Below, piece after piece: positions 36,502-46,255 of a DNA stretch of 64,000 bases. The DNA comes from Bacillota bacterium (lineage in GTDB: Bacteria > Bacillota > Clostridia > Lachnospirales > Lachnospiraceae). Both the position numbers and the translations under genes were made by a program. Position 1 is the stretch's first letter; every line of letters starts with the position of its first letter. Below the pieces are notes generated by a model, which was not told the DNA's origin, did not search any database, and was given only the letters and a program-made list of their open reading frames with translations. The stretch is taken from contig JAEZUM010000031.1 in NCBI GenBank assembly GCA_023421075.1, positions 1 through 64,000 on the forward strand, in the 5' to 3' direction.

Positions 36502-38550
36502 ATGAATACAACCGAACATGTAACAAATAAAGGGCAAGGTACTACCAGAATCCCAAATAAATTAATCGACGAAAAATCTCCTTACCTTCTCCAGCATGCC
36601 TATAATCCCGTGAAATGGTATCCCTGGGGAGAGGAGGCCTTCCAGAAGGCAAAGGAGGAAAACAAACCAATCTTCTTAAGCATCGGCTATAGCACCTGTC
36701 ATTGGTGCCATGTCATGGCACATGAGTCCTTTGAGGATGACGAGGTAGCCGGTCTCTTAAACGAAGCCTTTATCTGTATCAAAGTGGACAAGGAGGAGCG
36801 TCCGGATATTGATACGGTATATATGACAATCTGTCAGGCTACTACAGGTCACGGCGGCTGGCCTCTGACAATCCTCATGACGCCTTATCAGAAACCCTTT
36901 TATGCAGCCACTTACATCCCAAAGCATACCCAGTATGGTATCCTCGGTCTGATGGAGTTACTGGACCAGATCGCCATGAAATGGGCAAAGAACCCTGCTT
37001 CCATGCTTCGTACCGGCGACCAGATCGCTGATATTATGAAGCATGAATTTGAAGCCTCCTCGGATAGTGCCAAGGTTACCAAGGATCTGATCGGTCTTGC
37101 GGTAACCCAGTTCAATCAAAGCTTTGATCACGACTATGGTGGCTTCGGGAATGAGCCGAAATTCCCCACTCCGCATAACCTGATGTTTTTACTACGTTAT
37201 GCGAAATTAGAATTCGACGAAAAGGCACTCTTTATGGTAGAAAACTCACTGATGCACATGTATCGAGGTGGCATATATGACCATGTTGGCTACGGTTTCT
37301 CGAGATATTCTACGGACGCCAGATGGCTGGTTCCGCATTTTGAGAAGATGCTTTATGATAATGCTATGCTTGCAATCACTTATACAGAAGCTTACCAGAG
37401 TACAAAGAACCCGATCTATAAGGCAGTTGCCGAACAGATTCTGGAGTATGTCCGAAGAGAAATGACCGATAAGGAAGGCGGCTTCTACTGCGCTCAGGAT
37501 GCAGACAGTGAGGGTGTAGAGGGAAAATATTATGTCTTTACCCCGGATGAGGTTACTTCTGTTCTTGGTAATGATGATGGTTCCTTCTTCTGCGAATATT
37601 TTAACATTACAAAAGAAGGTAACTTTGAAGGAAGTTCCATTCCGAATCTGATCAAATCCAACGAATTGAAGCCCGATAATGAGCGCGTACAGCGTGTATG
37701 CAATCAAATGTATACCTACCGCCTAAATCGTACTAATCTTCATAAGGACGATAAGATTCTTACCTCCTGGAATTCATTAATGATTACTGCTTATGCTACT
37801 GCGGCTAAGGTATTTCAGAAGGAAGAATACGCTGATGTCGCAAGGCAGGCAGCAGAATTCATCGATACCAGACTTACTGACGAAACCGGCAGACTCTATG
37901 TACGTTTTCGCGAAGACAGTGCTGCTCACTATGGTCTCATCGATGATTATGCCTTCTATTGCATGGCTCTTTGCGCCTTATATGATACAACCTTTGAAAT
38001 CAAGTATATCAAACGTGCTCTTAAGCTGGCCAATGACATGCTGGAGCTCTTCTGGGATGACAGATATGGTGGCTTTTTCCTGAACGCCTCTGACGCGGAG
38101 CAGTTGATCTATCGGCCTAAGGAGGTTTATGACGGTGCAATCCCCTCCGGCAATTCGGTGGCCGGTTATGTCTTAATGCGACTCGCGCACCTGACTGCTA
38201 ATCCAAAGATGATGGAATATTCGAGAAAGCAGCTTCAATTTCTTGCCGGTCAGGTGAAGGATTATCCTGCAGGGCACAGCTTCTCTCTGATTGCTTTCCT
38301 CAGTGAGTTATATCCTTCGAAGGAAATCGTATGTATTGCCGATGAGAAGGAGGAATATCAGGAGCTTCGTGACTATCTTGCAGAGCATTATGAGCCCAAC
38401 ACGGTAGTACTCATGCGCTCTGAGCAAAATTCCGAAGAGGTTCTGAGAACTGCCAGCTATGTCGTTGACTATGAGAAAATAAATGACAAGACGACCTATT
38501 ATGTATGTGAAAATCACAGTTGCCTCTCTCCGACCAATTCATTAGTTTAA
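36502..38550 (+). CDS. DUF255 thioredoxin-like / N-acylglucosamine epimerase-like protein (YyaL family)
   Basis: 682 residues, with the family's standard start NKLIDEKSPYLLQHAYNPVKWYPWG. The N-terminal thioredoxin-like domain (about 15-175) carries a CxxC at Cys66-Cys69 (STCHWCHVMAHESF), and the C-terminal (alpha/alpha)6 barrel (about 200-640) shows GGIYDHVGYGFSRYSTD and WLVPHFEKMLYDNAML. The family is conserved from bacteria to man (SPATA20) without a settled function. ATG 36502 has AAGGAG seven bases upstream. It stands alone, followed by two hairpins. Confidence 0.92.
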   Translation: MNTTEHVTNKGQGTTRIPNKLIDEKSPYLLQHAYNPVKWYPWGEEAFQKAKEENKPIFLSIGYSTCHWCHVMAHESFEDDEVAGLLNEAFICIKVDKEERPDIDTVYMTICQATTGHGGWPLTILMTPYQKPFYAATYIPKHTQYGILGLMELLDQIAMKWAKNPASMLRTGDQIADIMKHEFEASSDSAKVTKDLIGLAVTQFNQSFDHDYGGFGNEPKFPTPHNLMFLLRYAKLEFDEKALFMVENSLMHMYRGGIYDHVGYGFSRYSTDARWLVPHFEKMLYDNAMLAITYTEAYQSTKNPIYKAVAEQILEYVRREMTDKEGGFYCAQDADSEGVEGKYYVFTPDEVTSVLGNDDGSFFCEYFNITKEGNFEGSSIPNLIKSNELKPDNERVQRVCNQMYTYRLNRTNLHKDDKILTSWNSLMITAYATAAKVFQKEEYADVARQAAEFIDTRLTDETGRLYVRFREDSAAHYGLIDDYAFYCMALCALYDTTFEIKYIKRALKLANDMLELFWDDRYGGFFLNASDAEQLIYRPKEVYDGAIPSGNSVAGYVLMRLAHLTANPKMMEYSRKQLQFLAGQVKDYPAGHSFSLIAFLSELYPSKEIVCIADEKEEYQELRDYLAEHYEPNTVVLMRSEQNSEEVLRTASYVVDYEKINDKTTYYVCENHSCLSPTNSLV

Positions 38551-38551
38551 A

Positions 38552-38639
38552 ACAATAGAAAGCACGCTTCGCGAACTTTCTATTGTCATGAACAAGAAAC
38601 AGGCATATGATGACCCGTATTCGGTCCCATATGCCTGTT
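38552..38639. terminator. two consecutive hairpins between convergent genes
   Basis: Hairpin 1 has arms ACAATAGAAAG / CTTTCTATTGT (38552-38562 with 38576-38586). Hairpin 2 has arms AACAGGCATATG / CATATGCCTGTT (38598-38609 with 38628-38639). They lie between the DUF255 gene and uxuB, one probably serving each direction, although U-runs are weak. Confidence 0.6.
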
Positions 38640-38661
38640 AATGAATTAATGAAAGGTAATG

Positions 38662-40263
38662 TTAAGCAAGATATTTCTGCAAGGTTGCTCTGACTGCTCC
38701 TGTACCCGCAATCATCTCTAAGAACATTCCCTCAATCTTAGCAGCCAGCCCTATCTCATATAAGTCCACTGCAAAGATCTTCTCATTCGAGAGAATTGGT
38801 CTCAGAGCATTGAAATCAATGGTCTTATCGCCAAGCTTGATATTCCTTACATATCCCTGCACCTCATTAAGTAACGGATCCGGGCTCGGGGGAAAGGGAT
38901 TTCCATTGTCATCCACGCCCATTAGATAGCGGCACCACCCCGCTAAGGTAAGTGGAATAAAGGTAAGGTCCGTTACCTCCAACTCCGGATTTGCGGTATA
39001 TGCTTTTATCGTCTCTCCAAAACGAATCGGTAGCTTTTGCGAGGTGTCTGTTGCAATTCTCTGGGGTGCATCCGGCATGAACGGATTCGGAAGTCTCCGT
39101 TCCAATACTGCCTTGATGAAATCCTGAGGGTTCAGTACTCCGGGATTCACAACCACCGGCATCCCTTCTACATACCCGATTTTATTTACCAGCTTCACAA
39201 GCTCTGTATCTCGCATCTCTTCCCAGATTGTCTGATAAGCTAGCAAACAGCCAAAGATAGCCAGCGAGGTATGAAGTGGATTGAGACAGGTACATACCTT
39301 CATCCGCTCGACCTTATCTACTGTTTCGTGGTCAGTGAAGAGAAATCCTGCCTTCTCGAAAGGAGGTCTTCCATTTGGGAAACAATCCTCAATTACGAGG
39401 TATTCGGTCTCTTCCGCATTGACAAAGGCTGAGGTATAGGTATTCTTACCGGTAATTATCAGCTCCGTATCGCAAAACCCATCCTCCATAAGCATCTGCT
39501 TCACTTTATCATCCGGTCTCGGAGTAATCTTATCAATCATACTCCACGGGAAAGAGACCTGCTTCGGATCACCGATATAGTTCAGAAAGCTCTCCTTCAC
39601 AAATCCGTTCTTCACCCAGTTCTCAGCATAGGCCTCCACTGCAGAATATAACTTATCTCCATTATGAGAACAGTTATCCATACTTACCATCGCAATCGGA
39701 GCAGCTCCGGCAAGAAATCGCTCATAAAGCAGTGCAGTAACCTTACCCATAATGTGGCCAGGCCTCTCCATACCAATATTAAAATCCGCCTCTACCACAC
39801 CAAGATGGTCACCCTTAGAATCAAATAAACTATACCCCTTTTCTGTAATCGTAAAACTGGCCATCTGAAGGGATGGGCTTTTGAATATCTCCTTTAGTCT
39901 GGACCATTCGGCTGTACTGGAAGGATCGGCTGATAAAGATTCTACTACGCTGCCAATCACCTTCTTCTCTATACTTCCATTGGCCTTCAGCACCACCAAT
40001 AGACTCAGGTCATCATAAGGCTTATATGCTTTCTCAATAATCTCATAATCGAAGCCTTCCGCAACAATTACACCCTTATCATAGCTGTTATTGTTAAGAA
40101 GTCTCTGTAAGCCTGCTGCCGGAAATCCGCGAAAGATATTACCTGCGCCAAAATGTAGCCAGGTTGGCTCGGCCATCGTATTCCTTCTTACCTGGGCTCT
40201 GTCATATTCAGGCAATTCGTAACCTTTCGCCTTCCACGAATGATTATAATCAACTAATCTCAT
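38662..40263 (-). CDS. uxuB: fructuronate reductase (mannitol dehydrogenase family)
   Basis: 533-residue NAD-dependent polyol-type dehydrogenase. The N-terminus shows LHFGAGNIFRGFPAAGLQ (nucleotide-binding), and the catalytic motif is KVCTCLNPLHTSLAIFGCLLAY, with the Lys...Asn..His set of the long-chain mannitol dehydrogenase family. UxuB reduces fructuronate to mannonate, the step just before UxuA, whose gene lies directly upstream in the same operon. This supports the specific call over tagaturonate or mannitol activity. ATG 40263 has GGAGG five bases upstream. It is the last gene of the glucuronoxylan operon. Confidence 0.9.
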   Translation of the reverse strand: MRLVDYNHSWKAKGYELPEYDRAQVRRNTMAEPTWLHFGAGNIFRGFPAAGLQRLLNNNSYDKGVIVAEGFDYEIIEKAYKPYDDLSLLVVLKANGSIEKKVIGSVVESLSADPSSTAEWSRLKEIFKSPSLQMASFTITEKGYSLFDSKGDHLGVVEADFNIGMERPGHIMGKVTALLYERFLAGAAPIAMVSMDNCSHNGDKLYSAVEAYAENWVKNGFVKESFLNYIGDPKQVSFPWSMIDKITPRPDDKVKQMLMEDGFCDTELIITGKNTYTSAFVNAEETEYLVIEDCFPNGRPPFEKAGFLFTDHETVDKVERMKVCTCLNPLHTSLAIFGCLLAYQTIWEEMRDTELVKLVNKIGYVEGMPVVVNPGVLNPQDFIKAVLERRLPNPFMPDAPQRIATDTSQKLPIRFGETIKAYTANPELEVTDLTFIPLTLAGWCRYLMGVDDNGNPFPPSPDPLLNEVQGYVRNIKLGDKTIDFNALRPILSNEKIFAVDLYEIGLAAKIEGMFLEMIAGTGAVRATLQKYLA

Positions 40264-40316
40264 ACCAACCTCCATACTAATCCTACATGCTACCAATAAC
40301 TGCTTGGCATTCCGTT

Positions 40317-41405
40317 CTAAATCGATCCTTTACTCCTGCTATTCTTTTCAATTGCTTCCCAGAGACCGTTCAGATACGCTACGCCAAGGGCTCTGTCATA
40401 CAATCCGTAGCCCGGTCTGGCCTGCTCACCCCAGATCATACGTCCATGATCCGGACGAATGACTCCATTAAAGCCGCTCTCATAAAGTGCTTTTACCACC
40501 TCATACATATCAAAATTACCGTCAGAGGATAGATGAGCGCTCTCATGAAATACCCCTTCCCCTTCGAATTTCATGTTTCTTAGATGTGCGAAATGTATTC
40601 TCTCACTAACCTTCGGATTCCGAATAATCTGAGGCAGATCATTCTTCAAATTGCTGCCAAGAGAGCCGGTGCAGAGCGTAAAACCATTGTAGATACTGTC
40701 ATTCAGCGCTGCAATTTCCTCAAGGGCACTCTCGCTGGTTACAATTCTTGGTAAGCCAAATACGCTCCATGCCGGGTCATCCGGATGAATTGCCATCTTG
40801 ATCTTGTATTCTTCACAGATTGGCATGACCGAATCCAAGAAATATTTTAGATTCTTCATCAGCTTTTCTGCTGTTATTCCATTATATTTCTCAAATAAAC
40901 CCATGATCTCATCTCTTCGATTCGGCTCCCAGCCCGGTAATACAAAGCCACCGCTTTCCTTTTCCATGCGCTCAAACATAGTAGAGGGTTCAATACCCCG
41001 AATAATATTTTCATCATATGCAAGTGCATAGGAGCCATCCTCTAATCTCATCGCCAGATCTGTTCTAGTCCAATCAAAAATCGGCATGAAGTTATAACAT
41101 ACAAGATGAACATCCGCCTTGCCCAGATTCTCAAGTGAGGTCTTATAATTCTCAATGTATTCGTCTCGCGAGGGAAGACCAATCTTAATATCTTCATGAA
41201 TATTTACACTTTCGATACCAATCAGCTTAAGTCCGCTATCCTCCACTGTTTTCTTTAGTGTTAGGATATCCTCAAGCTTCCAGGCTTCCCCGACGGGTAT
41301 ATCATGTAAGGAGGATACCACTCCGCTCACACCGGGGATCTGCCTGATCTTATCCAGTGAAACACTGTCATGCCTCTCGCCGAACCATCGTAATGTCATT
41401 TCCAT
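40317..41405 (-). CDS. uxuA: mannonate dehydratase
   Basis: 363-residue enzyme converting D-mannonate to 2-keto-3-deoxygluconate. The N-terminus EMTLRWFGERHDSVSLDKIRQIPGV and the segments VCYNFMPIFDWTRTDL, MAIHPDDPAWSVFGLPRIV and FAHLRNMKFEGEGVFHESAH are characteristic, including the His/Cys/Asp metal ligands region. The open frame runs on upstream to 41594 through text that overlaps the GH67 end and reads as non-coding; the conserved start and an AGGA ribosome site set the ATG at 41405. It lies between GH67 and uxuB, so glucuronate released by GH67 is catabolised by its neighbours. Confidence 0.93.
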   Translation of the reverse strand: MEMTLRWFGERHDSVSLDKIRQIPGVSGVVSSLHDIPVGEAWKLEDILTLKKTVEDSGLKLIGIESVNIHEDIKIGLPSRDEYIENYKTSLENLGKADVHLVCYNFMPIFDWTRTDLAMRLEDGSYALAYDENIIRGIEPSTMFERMEKESGGFVLPGWEPNRRDEIMGLFEKYNGITAEKLMKNLKYFLDSVMPICEEYKIKMAIHPDDPAWSVFGLPRIVTSESALEEIAALNDSIYNGFTLCTGSLGSNLKNDLPQIIRNPKVSERIHFAHLRNMKFEGEGVFHESAHLSSDGNFDMYEVVKALYESGFNGVIRPDHGRMIWGEQARPGYGLYDRALGVAYLNGLWEAIEKNSRSKGSI

Positions 41406-41487
41406 CTCTTTATCATCCTTTCCTGCTAATATACACTCTATTCTTAGTTTAAGTATAGTAGCTATATAGCCAGTGTACAAGTAAGTA

Positions 41488-43539
41488 TTAATAATAGATC
41501 TTTCTTCCGTTACGGTCATCCACTCCTGATTTTCTGTAGAAATAGGTGTTGATACGATCCCTCCATTCCATTGCACTTTCCAGCTGATGTTCAAAACGTT
41601 CCCTCATACGCAAGTACACATCTTGTGGCAAAAGCTCCTTTATGGATTGTAAGCTCCTCATCATATCCTCTACCTCATTAACCCCTTCAAAATGTGTATC
41701 ATAAATATGCTGTATTAAAGTCTTACCGCTCTTTAGTACATAATCATAGCTCACATGATGAAAGAACAAGAGCAATTCCTCAGGACACTTCTCCAGGCTC
41801 TCATACATTGAGGCGTTGGGTTCGTTATACTGGTTGACAAAACCGGTTCCGGCCATTGTACGATTCACTCCTACCCCATTGCGATCTGCTCTGTGGTAGG
41901 TACCCCATTTGTCATATTCATACCCGTCTACATTGGGTCCGTAATGATGGTGGGGATTCACCATCCATCCGATTCCTAGGGGGGAGGTATACTTCTCATA
42001 GGTCAACCAGGAATTTATTAGTATCCCCGATATCACCTCCAGGACTTTTTCATTCTGTCCAAAGGTGAGCAGAATCCACTCTCTCATTATCTCCTGTGAT
42101 GAGAGCTCTGTATTCCAACATAGTCTTCCAAAGCCATATAAATTGACTGCAGCGAGATCGTGGCCGGTCCAATTATCATCGTTTCCCGTATTGGCAACGG
42201 CGGCAATACCACAATTGGTCTGTCCATAGGTTCTCCCTGATACAATGTCCGCTACGGTTGCTCCGGCATCCTTGGCATAAGTATTAAAATTCAACACTTC
42301 CTTCCACATCGGAACAAGATAGCATACATGCTTTTGCTGTCCGGTATACTCCTGCGCAATCTGCACCTCAAGCATCTGATTTGTCTTCCTAAGACCTCCG
42401 AACAGAGGAGAAACCGGTTCTCTTACCTGAAAGTCCATGGGACCGTTCTTGATCTGCAGAATAACATTATCATCAAACTGCCCATCCAAATCCATAAAAT
42501 GATCAAAGGCCGCTCTTGCACGATCCGTCTTATAATCACGCCAATCCTGCTGACAATTATAAACAAAGCATCTCCAGATGAGTATTCCGTTATAGGGCTT
42601 CAACGCTCTTGCCAGAACATTGGCACCCTCTGCATGGGTTCTTTTGTAGGTGAAGGGTCCCGGGCGCCCCTCGGAATCTGCTTTGATTAGAAAGCCTCCA
42701 AAATCCGGTATCTGATCATAAATATTCTTTGTACAGCTTCGCCACCATTCCTCCACACCCTTGTCACAAGGATCGGCCGTTCCAATCCCACCTATCTCCA
42801 AAGGCGCTGCAAAATTAGCGCTTACATATAATCTGATCCCAAATCCGATGAAGATGTCGGCCAGCTCCTTCAGCTTACTTAGATAGCGGTCTGTTATCAA
42901 TCCGGTAGCAGCTCTCCCGCGGACATTTACATTATTGATCACAACGGCATTGATTCCAATGGAGGCCACCATTCTGGCATAATCCGTCGTTCTTTCATTC
43001 ACCAGTATCTCCTCCGTCTCAAAGAAGAAGGATTCCCCTGCGTAACCACGTTCAATGCTGCCCTCAAGGTTATCCCAGTGGTTCAGCATACGGAAGTGAT
43101 TCCTTGGATTCTCCAGAATTCTGATCCCTTGTAGTGTTTCTCCCATTGCTACCCGCCGAATTAACGCAAAGCTTCCATACAATATACCAACTTCTGATCT
43201 TCCGATAATATATAGATTGGTACCACTTTCATAAAGAAGGAAACCCTCTTTATCCAAAGCCTCCAAATCACCTGCTTTTTTACACACCTCATGGTTACTG
43301 AACGCAATGATAATACAATTTGAAAGAGATTCATAATCTCTGATGTTCTGTTCTTCCAGGTATTCGGGACTGATATTAAGCATACCCTTCCATGCCGCAT
43401 TTAGCTCCCGAATCGCATTTTGTGTAATTGCACCGGTTGTATTATGATCCGCTTTACACAGATAGATTTTCCGCAGCATATTTGCGTCCTTATCGTTTTC
43501 TAGCAAACGATAGTTAAGCCAGCATTGATGATAACTCAT
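41488..43539 (-). CDS. alpha-glucuronidase, GH67
   Basis: 683 residues without signal peptide, the cytoplasmic form that removes 4-O-methylglucuronic acid from the non-reducing end of xylo-oligosaccharides. The N-terminal beta domain (about 1-140) is followed by the barrel (about 140-460): GFLIKADSEGRPGPF, then GILIWRCFVYN, and VILQIKNGPMDFQVREPVSPLFGG, whose Asp/Glu pair corresponds to the catalytic residues. The C-terminal helical domain shows WMVNPHHHYGPNVDGYEYDKWGTYHRADRNG. ATG 43539 follows AGGAG; an ATG 17 codons upstream has no ribosome site. It lies 62 bases after the GH3 xylosidase gene on the same strand. Confidence 0.95.
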   Translation of the reverse strand: MSYHQCWLNYRLLENDKDANMLRKIYLCKADHNTTGAITQNAIRELNAAWKGMLNISPEYLEEQNIRDYESLSNCIIIAFSNHEVCKKAGDLEALDKEGFLLYESGTNLYIIGRSEVGILYGSFALIRRVAMGETLQGIRILENPRNHFRMLNHWDNLEGSIERGYAGESFFFETEEILVNERTTDYARMVASIGINAVVINNVNVRGRAATGLITDRYLSKLKELADIFIGFGIRLYVSANFAAPLEIGGIGTADPCDKGVEEWWRSCTKNIYDQIPDFGGFLIKADSEGRPGPFTYKRTHAEGANVLARALKPYNGILIWRCFVYNCQQDWRDYKTDRARAAFDHFMDLDGQFDDNVILQIKNGPMDFQVREPVSPLFGGLRKTNQMLEVQIAQEYTGQQKHVCYLVPMWKEVLNFNTYAKDAGATVADIVSGRTYGQTNCGIAAVANTGNDDNWTGHDLAAVNLYGFGRLCWNTELSSQEIMREWILLTFGQNEKVLEVISGILINSWLTYEKYTSPLGIGWMVNPHHHYGPNVDGYEYDKWGTYHRADRNGVGVNRTMAGTGFVNQYNEPNASMYESLEKCPEELLLFFHHVSYDYVLKSGKTLIQHIYDTHFEGVNEVEDMMRSLQSIKELLPQDVYLRMRERFEHQLESAMEWRDRINTYFYRKSGVDDRNGRKIYY

Positions 43540-43601
43540 TTTTTCTCTCCTATTCTTTATGACAAAAAAGTGGACGCTATTCGCGCCCACTTATCGTCTC
43601 C

Positions 43602-45764
43602 CTATTTCAGAATAACGGTTTTTTTAGAACGCATGATGTTACTGTACGGTTTGTTACCGGTTAATTGAATACTTCTTGCGTCCGGCTGGCTATTTCCAAT
43701 GAATACTTCGTATTCTGCTTCGTGAAGCACTAGCTTTCCGTTGTTATCATATAGTCCAAAAGCTTCGTCATTTAATTCTATCTTAATTGTTTTTTGTTCA
43801 CCGGGCATCAGATTAACCTTCTTTAGTCCCTTTAGTTGATGGTTCGGAGCTCCTTCGGTATTCACTCTGACATATACCTGAACGGTCTCGGCTCCGGCAT
43901 ACTTACCGACGTTTTTAATATCCACGCTACAGGTAATTGTCCTTCCCGGTTCAACCACGTCCGAGTCAATCACTACATTGCTCATCTCAAAGCCTGTATA
44001 GGATAATCCATATCCGAACGGATATAATGCCTCCTGTGACATGTAACGATACGTTCTGCCCTTCATATTATAATCCGTAAAATCAGGGAGCTCCTCGGAG
44101 GAACGATAGAAAGTAACAGGGAGCTTGCCTTCCGGCGAGAATTCACCAAATAGCATCTCAGCAATTACCTTTCCACCCTGAGCACCGGGATACCAGCCTT
44201 GTACGATGGCCGGAATGTGCTCATCTGCCCACGGAATACTCAAAGCACTACCGGATAACAGAACTAATATAACCGGCTTACCACTTTGATACAGCTCCTT
44301 TAGAACCTCCTCCTGAAGTCCGGGAAGCTTAAGGTTTGGCTTATCGCCACTGGCAAATTCATTACCCTGATCGCCTTCTTCTCCTTCCAATCCCGGATCA
44401 AGACCAAAGCAGGCAATAATAACATCACTCTGATCACATACGGCGCGTGCCTCTGCAATACGGTCATTCTCCTGACCTAAGCCCTGAACACGATCCTTAA
44501 ATAGATGACAGCCCTCTGAGAAGAATACACGGGTATCTTCTCCCAAGTAATCCTTTATTCCTTCCAGGATAGTAATATATTCCGATGCAGTGCCTTCATA
44601 ATTACCTACCAGCGCCTTACGGTTATCTGCATTCGGTCCGATGACTCCGACCGTCTTCAGCTTACTCTTATCCAGTGGAAGGAGATTATTCTCATTCTTC
44701 AACAGAACGATGGACTTTTTGGATGCCTTCCAATTTAACATTTTGTGCTCGGTTGAATCAACCTGCTCATAGCCGATGGTGCTAAAGGGAACCTTAGACT
44801 GATCGTCAAAGAGTCCCAGCTTCATGCGCGTTGTAACCAAACGAATGACAGCCTGATCGATTGTTTCTTCCTTAACAAGCCCGTCTCTGATGGCATATAA
44901 CAGATTGCCGTACATGTTACCACAATTCAGGTCACAGCCATTATTCATTGCCAGTGCCACAGACTCAACCGGAGTTGAGGTAACCATATGGCCTTCATGG
45001 AAATCTTTAATTGCCCAACAGTCAGAAGTTACGTGCCCCTCAAACCCCCATTGATCGCGTAAAATATCCTTTAGAAGTGTCTTACTTCCACAGCAGGGTT
45101 CTCCATTGGTACGATTATAAGCACCCATAACGGCCTCTACTCCTGCTTCCTGCACACAGGCTTTAAAGGCAGGCAGATAGGTCTCATACAAATCCTGAGT
45201 AGAAACCTCTGCATTAAAGCTATGACGGATATCCTCCGGACCGGAATGTACTGCAAAATGCTTTGCACAGGCAGCAGCCTTCATATATTTTGCATCATGC
45301 CCCTGAATACCTTGAACGAATCTGACGCCAAGTCTTGCGCTCAAATATGGATCTTCACCGTAGGTCTCATGACCTCTTCCCCATCTCGGATCTCGGAAAA
45401 TATTCACATTCGGTGACCAAAAGGTTAATCCCTTATAGATATCGGTATCATTATATTTCTGCTGCATATTAAATTTTGCTCTGCCTTCGGTAGAGATCGT
45501 ATCCGCTACCTCCTCCAGAAGATCCTCATCAAAAGTAGCCGCCAAACCAATTGCCTGGGGAAACACGGTAGCTACACCGGCACGCGCAACTCCATGGAGT
45601 GCTTCATTCCACCAATTGTATGCTTTTACACCCAGTCTCTCAATCGCCGGTGCAGTATATAGAGTCTGAAAAACCTTTTCTTCCAAAGTCATTCTGGATA
45701 CTAAATCCTTTGCTCTCTCTTGAAAACCTAATGTCTCATCCAAATACGCATATTTCTCTTGCAT
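43602..45764 (-). CDS. glycoside hydrolase family 3, beta-xylosidase-like
   Basis: 720-residue GH3 enzyme, cytoplasmic. The barrel shows FQTLYTAPAIERLGVKAYNWWNEALHG and KHFAVHSGPED (substrate-binding Lys-His), with nucleophile Asp248 in VTSDCWAIKDF. The second domain contains GLDPGLEGEEGDQGNEFASGDK (acid/base region), and a fibronectin-III-like domain ends the protein. The NWWNEALHG start and SDCWA motif are typical of the xylosidase/arabinosidase branch rather than beta-glucosidases such as the one at 14 kb. It leads the operon GH3-GH67-uxuA-uxuB, so it probably trims xylo-oligosaccharides. It has a strong AGGAGGGC ribosome site. Confidence 0.94.
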   Translation of the reverse strand: MQEKYAYLDETLGFQERAKDLVSRMTLEEKVFQTLYTAPAIERLGVKAYNWWNEALHGVARAGVATVFPQAIGLAATFDEDLLEEVADTISTEGRAKFNMQQKYNDTDIYKGLTFWSPNVNIFRDPRWGRGHETYGEDPYLSARLGVRFVQGIQGHDAKYMKAAACAKHFAVHSGPEDIRHSFNAEVSTQDLYETYLPAFKACVQEAGVEAVMGAYNRTNGEPCCGSKTLLKDILRDQWGFEGHVTSDCWAIKDFHEGHMVTSTPVESVALAMNNGCDLNCGNMYGNLLYAIRDGLVKEETIDQAVIRLVTTRMKLGLFDDQSKVPFSTIGYEQVDSTEHKMLNWKASKKSIVLLKNENNLLPLDKSKLKTVGVIGPNADNRKALVGNYEGTASEYITILEGIKDYLGEDTRVFFSEGCHLFKDRVQGLGQENDRIAEARAVCDQSDVIIACFGLDPGLEGEEGDQGNEFASGDKPNLKLPGLQEEVLKELYQSGKPVILVLLSGSALSIPWADEHIPAIVQGWYPGAQGGKVIAEMLFGEFSPEGKLPVTFYRSSEELPDFTDYNMKGRTYRYMSQEALYPFGYGLSYTGFEMSNVVIDSDVVEPGRTITCSVDIKNVGKYAGAETVQVYVRVNTEGAPNHQLKGLKKVNLMPGEQKTIKIELNDEAFGLYDNNGKLVLHEAEYEVFIGNSQPDARSIQLTGNKPYSNIMRSKKTVILK

Positions 45765-45845
45765 CTCTGTGCCCTCCTAATGATCTATTTTTAATAAAAG
45801 TATGTACCAGTACACTAAACTTTAATTATTACTTTTATTGATTGT

Positions 45846-45871
45846 GATGTTCGCTCAAAGAACATCTTTTT
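45846..45871 (+). terminator. short hairpin in the GH3 xylosidase leader
   Basis: Arms GATGTTC / GAACATC with a seven-base loop and TTTTT on the plus strand. On the minus strand it lies inside the 5' leader of the xylan operon (about 150 bases), without a U-run. It might stop plus-strand transcription, or fold in the operon mRNA. Confidence 0.45.
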
Positions 45872-45919
45872 AAAGCGCCTTCATGCACTCAGAATGCGAA
45901 AATATATCAATCACAGTCT

Positions 45920-45947
45920 ATTATACTATATTGGTTTAATCACTCAA
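45920..45947 (-). promoter_or_regulatory. promoter of the glucuronoxylan operon
   Basis: On the minus strand: -35 TTGAGT (45942-45947), 16-base spacer, -10 TATAAT (45920-45925). The start would be near 45913, giving a leader of about 150 bases before the GH3 gene. Confidence 0.6.
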
Positions 45948-46009
45948 CAAAAAAAAGCAACTGTTTCTCATAAAATTTATGAATTATTGCTATTATTATC
46001 TTTTTTGCT

Positions 46010-46219
46010 CAAAAAAAGAGGATGGGGGTTCCTCAGAGCGATAGCCCACCCCCTGAGTCATACTCCCATCTTCCGATTTTCAGGCTGCTTTACCAAGGCA
46101 GCTTCCGCATCCCGTCGGAACAGGTTATCAACACAAATGTGTCTTCCAAAAAGTTCTCTCACAGGGAATGCTACAATTCGTTTGTCCCTACAAAACTGAC
46201 ATAATAGTCTAGCTAAAAA
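46010..46219 (-). ncRNA. candidate structured small RNA with own promoter and terminator
   Basis: A GC-rich island of about 190 bases inside very AT-rich intergenic DNA. On the minus strand it shows a row of hairpins: ACACA/TGTGT (46130-46141 region), TTCCG/CGGAA, GCTGC/GCAGC, then a terminal stem GATGGG...CCCATC enclosing CTCAG/CTGAG and followed by seven Ts (46013-46020 region). A promoter (46226-46255) would start it near 46219, giving an RNA of about 210 bases. Short open frames here have no ribosome site. I cannot match it to a known family (6S, SRP, T-box and the common riboswitches were compared by eye). Confidence 0.5.
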
Positions 46220-46225
46220 TTAATT

Positions 46226-46255
46226 ATTATAATATACCTTCTGACTATACACTAA
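46226..46255 (-). promoter_or_regulatory. promoter for the candidate small RNA
   Basis: On the minus strand: -35-like TTAGTG (46250-46255), 18-base spacer, and consensus -10 TATAAT (46226-46231). The -35 is imperfect. Confidence 0.45.

Noticed and set aside
46010..46219. 6S, SRP, T-box, fluoride, guanidine or c-di-GMP RNA
   Set aside because: None of the conserved core sequences that I know for these families could be lined up with the island on either strand, so it is left unassigned.
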